Assembly (NCBI GenBank): GCA_003231035.1
Contig: QIHU01000025.1
Location: forward strand, 1 to 16,147
Length of the DNA: 16,147 nucleotides
Source: Acidobacteriota bacterium
Lineage (GTDB): Bacteria; Acidobacteriota; Thermoanaerobaculia; Multivoradales; SZUA-115
Reading direction: 5' to 3'
Of this stretch, positions 10,658 through 16,147 are shown in pieces (position 1 is the stretch's first letter; every line of letters starts with the position of its first letter). The notes under the pieces were generated by a model that worked only from the letters and a program-made list of their open reading frames with translations, was not told the DNA's origin and ran no database searches. The position numbers and the translations under genes are program-made.

Positions 10658-10748
10658 CTACCGGGCGTCGCCCTGGTGGGCTTCGTAGTAGGCGCGTAGG
10701 ATGGCGTTGATCCGGCTCTGGTTTCCCCGGCCCTGGCTCTTGAGCCAG
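10658..10748 (-). pseudogene. BrnA-like antitoxin C-terminal remnant
   Basis: Read on the minus strand the segment gives W-L-K-S-Q-G, then NQSRINAILRAYYEAHQG, then a TAG stop at 10658-10660. This W-(L/F)-K-x-Q-G-x-G-x-Q-(T/S)-R-I-N-A-(I/V)-L-R-A-Y-x-E-A-H pattern is the C-terminal end of BrnA-type (ribbon-helix-helix) antitoxins. The N-terminal part is absent and replaced by a vapC piece in the same frame, so no complete antitoxin is encoded. No BrnT toxin is seen next to it. Confidence 0.6.
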
Positions 10749-10804
10749 ATCAGCCCTGGGCGGCCGCGCGGTAAGTCGAGGGCGCGGTCGATGCAGGCTC
10801 TGGT
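10749..10804 (-). pseudogene. vapC fragment fused to the BrnA-like remnant
   Basis: 47 of 56 bases match the internal vapC segment at 1691-1746 by my hand alignment. On the minus strand it reads L-T-R-A-C-I-D-R-A-L-D-L-P-R-G-R-P-G-L-I, against VapC V-T-G-A-C-M-D-R-A-L-D-L-L-R-G-R-P-R-L-M. Weaker similarity with a one-base gap continues to ~10823. The match ends at CTGAT, where the BrnA-like frame takes over without a stop. There is no start codon or catalytic residue, so this is a relic. Confidence 0.65.
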
Positions 10805-10941
10805 GAGAGATGGACGGTGGGCGTTCTTGGCCTGGTCGTCTATTTGTCCTCCAAAATAGGTTAGGATATGTGCTCACTAGCTATTCAATTCTCCCGCATC
10901 CGATTTCGGGCGCTTCTCGGAGTCGATGCGGATCGTCGGCG

Positions 10942-10961
10942 GCGCCGCGTTGTGGCGGCGC
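10942..10961 (+). other. Hairpin in the leader of the TPR gene
   Basis: GCGCCGC, six bases, GCGGCGC form a perfect 7-bp GC stem 38 nt before the ATG at 11000. It may be a leader structure. The rest of the gap between 10824 and 10999 shows no gene; only weak promoter matches are present (TTGTCC at 10844, 17 bases, TATGTG at 10867). Confidence 0.25.
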
Positions 10962-10999
10962 GTGCCGTATTGTTTCTCGACCGCAATGGAGGTTCCACA

Positions 11000-11848
11000 A
11001 TGAGGGTAAGACCCGTGGTTGTTGGCTGGCTTCTGGCCGCCGTGTTAGGTCTCGGTGTCGCAATCTCGCCGGCTTCGGCGCAGCGAGAGGACGATCGAGA
11101 GTCGAAGGTCGCCAAGGCGATCGAAGAAGGGAGGCTCGAAAAGGTACGAACTCTTCTCGAAGAGCAGGCGTCCAGCCATTTGGCGGTGAGTCAGGTGGGT
11201 GAAGCCGCCGCGGTTTATTTGCGTTTGGGCGCGGTGTTCGAGCGCCATGACCGTGCGCGCGAAGCGCTGTCCAGCTATCGGACGGCACTGACCTTCGCGA
11301 CCTACTGGGACAGCCCAGAGATGATCGCTGAGGCTCGATTCGGGATGGGTAGGGCGTACGAGGCTCTCGGCGATTCGGACAAAGCTCTCCAGTTCTACAA
11401 GGATGCCTTGCAGGTCGTGATCGGAGAGGATCCGCTTCCCGATCCAGGGATCTATCCGCCCTTGCCGCCGGTGGCTCCGCTGGCCTGCGGTTCAACCAAC
11501 AAAGTTCCGGTGGCTACCGCCGATCTGCCCAAGGGAGGGTATTCGGGGTATGGGGTCGGCGCCACCCTGGCGGAGGCGGTGGTGGACATTCTCAGCTCCA
11601 TGTTGGCCAATACCTCGAAGTTACCGACTTGTAAAAAGACCTGCCCGAGTGGCAGGGCGGTGGATCCCACCAAAGACGAGTGCAAGCCCAGCATCAAGGC
11701 CCTCTCACCGTCGGTCACACCTGGAGACTATGGCGTGACCTCTTGGAACGCCGTGGATATTAAGGGCGTGAAGATGATTGGTCCCGTCACGATTACGAAA
11801 ATCCCCAAGGGTTTGGAGGCTGAGCAATCATGTTCCGCGTGCAAATAG
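11000..11848 (+). CDS. Secreted TPR-repeat protein with cysteine-bearing C-terminus
   Basis: A 282-residue protein. The ATG at 11000 follows GGAGG by 7 nt; the same frame runs further upstream but without signal. Residues 1-27 are a clear Sec signal peptide (MRVRPVVV, hydrophobic GWLLAAVLGLGVAI, then SPASA before Q). Residues ~30-150 are helical with about two TPR units (AAVYLRLGAVFERHDRAREA; ARFGMGRAYEALGDSDKALQ). The rest is not a domain I recognise: a proline-rich stretch (PDPGIYPPLPPVAP), then six cysteines including TCKKTC and SCSACK near the end. The protein is thus exported, probably to the periplasm or outside, with disulfides. It is followed at 83 nt by another exported cysteine-rich protein, likely in one operon. 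Role unknown. Confidence 0.8.
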   Translation: MRVRPVVVGWLLAAVLGLGVAISPASAQREDDRESKVAKAIEEGRLEKVRTLLEEQASSHLAVSQVGEAAAVYLRLGAVFERHDRAREALSSYRTALTFATYWDSPEMIAEARFGMGRAYEALGDSDKALQFYKDALQVVIGEDPLPDPGIYPPLPPVAPLACGSTNKVPVATADLPKGGYSGYGVGATLAEAVVDILSSMLANTSKLPTCKKTCPSGRAVDPTKDECKPSIKALSPSVTPGDYGVTSWNAVDIKGVKMIGPVTITKIPKGLEAEQSCSACK

Positions 11849-11931
11849 AGCGCTCTACGGGGAGACGAACCCCGCCGAGATCCGTGTTGCGAACCGTGGC
11901 GAATCGAAACCAGAACCGGGAGGCCAAACCG

Positions 11932-12669
11932 ATGGTGAGACTGTGGAAAATACTGTCGATTGTCGCTCTGATGGTCGCCTTGCTACCGATCTGCGCGGCC
12001 GCTCAAGCGGTTGGAGCGGCGAGCAAGCCCTTCTTTTTCATCCATGTACCACCCACCAGTAGCGGTGCGAAGGTGGGGGACGTGGTCCAAGGATTGAAGG
12101 ACATCGGCAAGGTCATCGAAGACGACTGGAAGGGTAAGAATCCTGGCAAGACACCCAAGATCTGTTGGGTCGGCTTCGCCGGCCGCTGGTTCTCGACGAC
12201 GGGCTGGCGACCGAACCTGTCCGGCGCCGGGGTGCAAGTCATTGGCGGGGCCAGCGCCACGGATAATCACTGTGCTTTCTCCGTTCCGATTGCCTACTGC
12301 GTGGCGGAGAAGATCCGTGACGATCTGACCGGCGCGACTTCGAAGTGCGACATCGTGATTTGGACTGGCGAAGGGGCCAACCCTTGGTTTGATATGGAGA
12401 CCCACGGCGACCCGAACAAGCCCGCGATCAAGGATTGCTTGGGGCAAACCCCTGGAATCCCGGTCTGTAAGGGCAATCAATGCACCGGTACGAACTGGAC
12501 GGACCCCCTGATGGATGGGGTGATCTCCAAGTATCCAAAGACCAACAAGTATCCAGTCAAGAAGGGGACCGGCGCCGGGTGTTTCCTGTGCGGTTCCGTT
12601 TGTTGTGAAGACAAGAGCACCCAAGGCTGCATGGAGGCACTGCAACCGATCTGCATTCTCGAAGGCTAA
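11932..12669 (+). CDS. Secreted cysteine-rich protein of unknown function
   Basis: A 245-residue protein; the ATG at 11932 follows GGGAGG and begins a signal peptide (MVRLWKILSIVALMVALLPI then C-A-A-A before Q). The mature part has 13 cysteines, several clustered near the end (G-C-F-L-C-G-S-V-C-C), which suggests multiple disulfides outside the cytoplasm. It also has a segment FFFIHVPPTSSGAKVGDVVQ and a W-rich middle (W-V-G-F-A-G-R-W). I do not recognise the family. It follows the TPR protein closely, so the two may work together or interact. A strong hairpin starts 7 nt after the stop. A longer frame from 11830 has no signal and overlaps the previous gene. Confidence 0.75.
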   Translation: MVRLWKILSIVALMVALLPICAAAQAVGAASKPFFFIHVPPTSSGAKVGDVVQGLKDIGKVIEDDWKGKNPGKTPKICWVGFAGRWFSTTGWRPNLSGAGVQVIGGASATDNHCAFSVPIAYCVAEKIRDDLTGATSKCDIVIWTGEGANPWFDMETHGDPNKPAIKDCLGQTPGIPVCKGNQCTGTNWTDPLMDGVISKYPKTNKYPVKKGTGAGCFLCGSVCCEDKSTQGCMEALQPICILEG

Positions 12670-12675
12670 CCCTGG

Positions 12676-12715
12676 GCTTGCCACGCCTCCGGCAAGGGCC
12701 GGAGGCATGGCAAGC
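12676..12715 (+). terminator. Strong hairpin after the secreted-protein pair
   Basis: An 18-bp stem with one mismatch (GCTTGCCACGCCTCCGGC and GCCGGAGGCATGGCAAGC) around a 4-base loop AAGG begins 7 nt past the stop of the cysteine-rich gene. There is no T-run after it, so it could stop transcription only partly, stabilise the mRNA end, or be a repeat element. Confidence 0.5.
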
Positions 12716-12738
12716 ATAGTGACGTCCTCCTCTCGCAA

Positions 12739-12922
12739 GACGGGGAAGGTGACGATCACCAAAGAGATGCTGTCGCGCAGCCTACGGGCGGAGAAGGCAC
12801 TCGCCGCGGGGTCCGGGAACGCCTTGTTGATGAGCTGGAAAAGCACCGAGCCCAGAAACTAAGGCGGAGAGAAAGAGGGTCGTGAACAGGATCAGGTAGA
12901 GGAATGCCTCGCGCGCGGATAG
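12739..12922 (-). pseudogene. DUF5671 gene fragment, frameshifted
   Basis: On the minus strand this reads LSAREAFLYLILFTTLFLSA, then after a one-base insertion LFQLINKAFPD..FSARRLRDSIS..FPV. It aligns end to end with 1063-1245 of the intact DUF5671 gene (184 vs 183 bases): 17 of 20 residues before the shift and about 22 of 36 after it. Both ends of the gene are missing. With the hairpin it accounts for the gap between 12670 and 13037. Confidence 0.75.
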
Positions 12923-13037
12923 ATTGGAGCTTTCATTGGTTGTTCATCTTGGGGCCACTACGATCGCTGAGAGATCCAAACATCAGCGGTTGTCCAACAC
13001 GGACCCAAGGTGGCGCGGCGCACCAAGGAGAGCAAGG

Positions 13038-14462
13038 ATGGGTAGGTTGATCCCTTCGGCAAATCAGCGAGAAAAGTTATTGGATGGACGGTGGGGCGCG
13101 GGGCCGTTACTGAACTCCTCGCTGCTCGATTCCAAAGGACTCGCCAAGGTGGGAAAAGCTTCGGCTGATCGTCCCGGGCGGCCACCTAAGTTGGCCAATT
13201 CGCCACCGCGCTTCGATGGCGTTGGATTCTCGGGCTTGCTGCGCCAGGCAGTGGCTCAAGCCGAGCGGACCGACGAGTGCATAGCCCTGCACTTGGTGGA
13301 CTGCGGCGCCTTCCTGAGTGAGAACTCCCAGGCTAGCGGTTTCAAGGTGAGCCTGGGCGATATCGCCGATCGGTTGACGCCCCTGGTGCGTAGCTGTGAT
13401 GCCTTAGGCTATTTGGACGACGGCCTCTTCGCGCTGCTCCAACGCGCCGTACATTCCACCGCCGGGGTGACCGCTCTGGCCCGCAAGTTACTGGCGGCGA
13501 TTCCGCGTTCGATGACCATCGTTGGGGCGGCTCCAGCTCGTGGACTCAGCGTCGGGATCTGCGTTTTCAAGCCTGGTTGTGACGCGGAGACCATGCTTGA
13601 GCGCGCCGCCGCTGCCCTGCGGCTGGCCCAGGAGGCCACTGGGGAGAGCTTTCGCTTCCATCCGGCAATCGACAACGAGGGTCCAGCGCGAGGCATCGTT
13701 TTGGTCGAACAGCTCGATGCCGCCTTGCGCAACGATGAACTTTTCGTCGCCTTTCAGCCCCAGGTTGATCTGGCTAGCGGTCGCATCCTCGCCTTCGAGG
13801 CGCTTCTTCGCTGGCGTGCCCCGAATGACGGAGTCATCGGCCCCAAGGCTATCCTGCCGACCGCCGAAGCCAGCGGCCAGATCACCGATATCGGTATCGA
13901 GGTGCTGGAGAAGGCATGCCAGCGCTGCGTCGAGTGGAGCGACGGCCCTCTTCACGCGGCCACCCTCTCGGTCAATATGTCACCGGCCCAGCTCGTCGAC
14001 CCGAACCTGATCCGGCGCATCGCGGCGGTACTGGAGCGGACCGGCTTACCGGCCCATCGACTCGAACTCGAACTGACCGAGACGATCGATATCGGTGGTT
14101 CGCAGGCGGCCGAAGCGCGCCTCGCCGAGCTCAACGCGCTCGGTGTTCGGCTGGCGATTGACGACTTTGGCACTGGTTATGCGTCGCTGCGCTATCTGCG
14201 AACTCTACCGGTGCACAAGGTCAAGCTCCCCAAGGAGCTGATCGACGGTATTGGCTCCGACCCCGACGGCCAGGCGATCGTCGAGATGACCGCCGGCCTT
14301 GGCCATCGACTCGGCTTGACCGTGGTAGCGGAAGGGATCGAGACCCCAGCTCAGCTGGCGGCGGTGCGCGCCGCGGGCTGCGACCTGGGGCAAGGATTCC
14401 TGCTTGGCAAGCCGAGCACCGAGTTGCCGAAAGAAGCTACTGTGGAGTTCGCCGACTGCTAA
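13038..14462 (+). CDS. Cyclic-di-GMP phosphodiesterase: EAL domain with degenerate GGDEF domain
   Basis: A 474-residue protein; the ATG at 13038 follows AAGGAG by 7 nt. Residues ~60-215 look like a GGDEF fold, but the signature loop reads Y-L-D-D-G-L-F-A-L-L instead of GGDEF-A-x-L, so diguanylate cyclase activity should be lost; it may bind GTP as a sensor. Residues ~220-465 are an EAL domain with the catalytic set present: E-A-L (254-256), N in SVNMS, E in LELELTE, D-D-F-G-T-G (375-380), K in VHKVKLPK, E in VVAEGIET and Q in GQGFLLGKP. It should hydrolyse c-di-GMP in the cytoplasm and so influence motility or biofilm. There is no membrane segment or PAS domain. Its stop overlaps the stop of the opposing hydrolase gene. 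Confidence 0.9.
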   Translation: MGRLIPSANQREKLLDGRWGAGPLLNSSLLDSKGLAKVGKASADRPGRPPKLANSPPRFDGVGFSGLLRQAVAQAERTDECIALHLVDCGAFLSENSQASGFKVSLGDIADRLTPLVRSCDALGYLDDGLFALLQRAVHSTAGVTALARKLLAAIPRSMTIVGAAPARGLSVGICVFKPGCDAETMLERAAAALRLAQEATGESFRFHPAIDNEGPARGIVLVEQLDAALRNDELFVAFQPQVDLASGRILAFEALLRWRAPNDGVIGPKAILPTAEASGQITDIGIEVLEKACQRCVEWSDGPLHAATLSVNMSPAQLVDPNLIRRIAAVLERTGLPAHRLELELTETIDIGGSQAAEARLAELNALGVRLAIDDFGTGYASLRYLRTLPVHKVKLPKELIDGIGSDPDGQAIVEMTAGLGHRLGLTVVAEGIETPAQLAAVRAAGCDLGQGFLLGKPSTELPKEATVEFADC

Positions 14463-16138
14463 CGGTCTTCGAGAATCTCGACCAGCCGGCGCAGAGTCGC
14501 CGGTTCGAGAATCATCTCGAAGTGGCCTCCGGGGACGAAGAAAGAATCGCCGACCACGGCGGCCTGCTCCTGGGGCGAGAGCCAGTTCTGGCTATCCAGG
14601 CTGGCATGACCGTCACCGGGGGCGCGGCTCCTGGCGCTGAGGTACTGGTTGCGATCCACCCACCGGTCGCCGGTGAAGAACAGTTCCGCGCGCCGCCGTC
14701 GTCGCGTCACCACGGCGCGATCGGGGGTAGGGTCGAAGGCGTTTTGAATCAAGTAGTAGCGCGGATTACTGAAGTTGGGCGCGTCTTGACGCAGCAGTCG
14801 CTGAAGCTGCTGGGCGGAGTCGAGGGCGGAACTCAGAAAAGCCAAGCGCTGCGCACGGTCGGCGAAGAGGTCGGGGCGTTGATTGGCTCTTTTCTCGGCT
14901 TTGGGCGCGAAGATCGACCAGCCGCGCTCGGCCCAGTTGGTGGCGTCCCAGAGGTCGATCGGTAGATCGTCGCCCCGCGCGTTAACGAAGAGATCGCCGC
15001 GGTAGGCCGGCAGATCTTGGTAGAGGGAAGGAAAAGTAAACAAGACCTCGGGGCGAATGTCGCGACCCACTAGAGGCACGTAACTGCGACCTCGGTCCAG
15101 CTCACGCAAGATCCGCAAGCTGCCGCCGTTGGCGGTGCCTACCAGGACGATGCGGTCGATCTCGATGTTGGCCGGCGGGCCACTGCGACCGGCCTGGGCT
15201 TCGCCGCGGGTGGCGGCGCCGTATTTGGCGAAGTAGCGGCAGATGTAGCCGCCGTTGCTTTGGCAGATGAGGTTGACCTTGAGCCGCTCGATACCGCGGG
15301 CCTGGCGCAGAGCCTCCAGCTGGTGGGCCAGGAGGGCAGCGCTCAGGACGTTGTCGCGCCGCCAGTCGTAGCTGAAGGCGAAGAGGGTGTCCCCTGGCCC
15401 TGGCCCATCGAGGTTGCCGAGTTGCCAGCCGGCGGTGACCAAACTGTCGAGGATCTTGCCGTAGATCTCCTTGCGAAAGAAAAGCAGCCGAACGGAGTCC
15501 ATCACCGGCCCGGCGACCAACCGTGGAGGTTGGGAGCCGGAGCTTGTGGCGAAGGGCAGGGCGAACGAGTAGCCATTGTCACGCGGGAAGAGCAGATTCT
15601 TACCGGTGCCCCAAACCGACCTGCCTCCTTCGATCTCCCGCAAGGCGGTGCCGGTGACGCCCGGCACCAGAATGGTCACCGTTCGAGACACGGCCCGCGC
15701 GGTCTGCCCGCCGCGTGGCTGGGCCGTAACGCTGGAACAGCCGAAACCGAGGCTAGCCAGCGAGGCCAAGCAGAGAAGAAGGCCGGTGCCTTTCCGGGTA
15801 ATCTTGTTCGCGAACACCCGGCTGACTAGCCCCCCCAGAATGCCGCTGTCGATGCGCCGCCACGGGGTGCGTCCGTAGATGCGCAGCGCCAAGTAGGCCA
15901 GCCCTAGAACCACGGGGATGGCGATTTCGACCCCCCAAGGGACGAACGTCGAAACGATCCAATGAACCACGCCCAGCATACTGGCGACGGCCATGAGCAG
16001 GAGCATCTCGGTCAAGGCCGAGGCTTGGGCGAGCATGGTGGGCTCCAAGGCGAAGGGTAGCTCCCGGCGCCCGATGAGCATGGCGAGAGCGATCAGGAGC
16101 AAGCTACCGCTGGCTCCGAGAAGAAGATCCTTGACCAC
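14459..16138 (-). CDS. LCAT-like alpha/beta hydrolase with N-terminal membrane region
   Basis: 559 residues from GTG at 16138; the frame stays open to the window edge, so the start could be further out. Residues ~8-87 hold three hydrophobic helices, followed by a fourth at ~117-133. From ~153 an alpha/beta hydrolase of the lecithin:cholesterol acyltransferase type begins: LVPGVTGTAL (oxyanion region), FAFSYDWRRDN, then the nucleophile elbow ICQSNGG with S294, where C-Q-S-N-G replaces the usual G-H-S-x-G. Candidate acid is D509 in PGDGHASLDS and base H539 in PGGHFEMI. Likely acts on lipids or acyl esters outside the cytoplasm. An inner GTG at 15817 would make a shorter protein with its own signal peptide (before S-V-T-A-Q). 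It is convergent with the EAL gene. Confidence 0.8.
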   Translation of the reverse strand: MVKDLLLGASGSLLLIALAMLIGRRELPFALEPTMLAQASALTEMLLLMAVASMLGVVHWIVSTFVPWGVEIAIPVVLGLAYLALRIYGRTPWRRIDSGILGGLVSRVFANKITRKGTGLLLCLASLASLGFGCSSVTAQPRGGQTARAVSRTVTILVPGVTGTALREIEGGRSVWGTGKNLLFPRDNGYSFALPFATSSGSQPPRLVAGPVMDSVRLLFFRKEIYGKILDSLVTAGWQLGNLDGPGPGDTLFAFSYDWRRDNVLSAALLAHQLEALRQARGIERLKVNLICQSNGGYICRYFAKYGAATRGEAQAGRSGPPANIEIDRIVLVGTANGGSLRILRELDRGRSYVPLVGRDIRPEVLFTFPSLYQDLPAYRGDLFVNARGDDLPIDLWDATNWAERGWSIFAPKAEKRANQRPDLFADRAQRLAFLSSALDSAQQLQRLLRQDAPNFSNPRYYLIQNAFDPTPDRAVVTRRRRRAELFFTGDRWVDRNQYLSARSRAPGDGHASLDSQNWLSPQEQAAVVGDSFFVPGGHFEMILEPATLRRLVEILEDR

Positions 16139-16147
16139 CGAGAGGCC

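Noticed and set aside
10629..10877. 82-residue minus-strand frame over the vapC/BrnA relic
   Set aside because: The recognisable residues are in a different frame; this one is arginine/proline-rich noise.
11983..12846. 287-residue minus-strand frame covering the cysteine-rich gene
   Set aside because: Only its first ~37 residues are meaningful (DUF5671 relic); the rest is antisense to a signal-peptide protein.
12605..12862. Plus-strand frame of 85 residues after the cysteine-rich gene
   Set aside because: It is the antisense of the DUF5671 relic and has an equivalent shadow at 989-1222 opposite the intact gene.

Overview
The window comes from a GC-rich bacterial chromosome. A secreted-protein pair with signal peptides, a pseudopilin-like protein and a soluble EAL protein suggest a free-living Gram-negative. 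The dense toxin-antitoxin content and general gene style would fit an Acidobacteriota-like or proteobacterial soil/water organism, but that placement is inference. No rRNA, tRNA or CRISPR array was seen.

Left flank (1-2240): a DUF2007-type small protein on the plus strand. On the minus strand lies a translationally coupled pair, a DUF5671-like membrane protein followed by a GspG-like pseudopilin, and then a type II toxin-antitoxin pair (ribbon-helix-helix antitoxin, PIN-domain VapC toxin).

Centre (2478-9801): a four-gene type I restriction-modification operon on the plus strand, hsdR, hsdM, DUF1016/YhcG-type PD-(D/E)XK nuclease, hsdS. Each gene after hsdR starts inside the stop codon of the one before. 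hsdR is broken by a frameshift exactly where its own nuclease active site (the E-A-K of PD-(D/E)XK) should begin, while its helicase and C-terminal parts remain intact. The inserted DUF1016 nuclease carries a perfect 12-bp-arm palindrome and a partial inverted second copy in its interdomain linker. It also ends in a peptide nearly identical to the HsdM C-terminus.

Right of the operon (9897-10521, minus strand): a DUF6036/AbiEii-like nucleotidyltransferase with a small upstream partner ORF that overlaps it by 53 nt. It is followed by a mosaic of dead toxin-antitoxin pieces: a fragment matching the window's own vapC, fused to the C-terminus of a BrnA-like antitoxin.

Right flank (11000-16147): two signal-peptide proteins, one TPR and one very cysteine-rich, probably co-transcribed and ending at a strong hairpin. 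Next is a frameshifted fragment of a second DUF5671 gene. Last come an EAL phosphodiesterase with a degenerate GGDEF domain and, convergent with it, an LCAT-like alpha/beta hydrolase with an N-terminal membrane region that may continue past the window edge.

The most interesting points are the restriction operon with a crippled HsdR nuclease and a separate embedded nuclease gene, the palindromic element inside that nuclease gene, and the scattered fragments of left-flank gene families to the right of the defence cluster.
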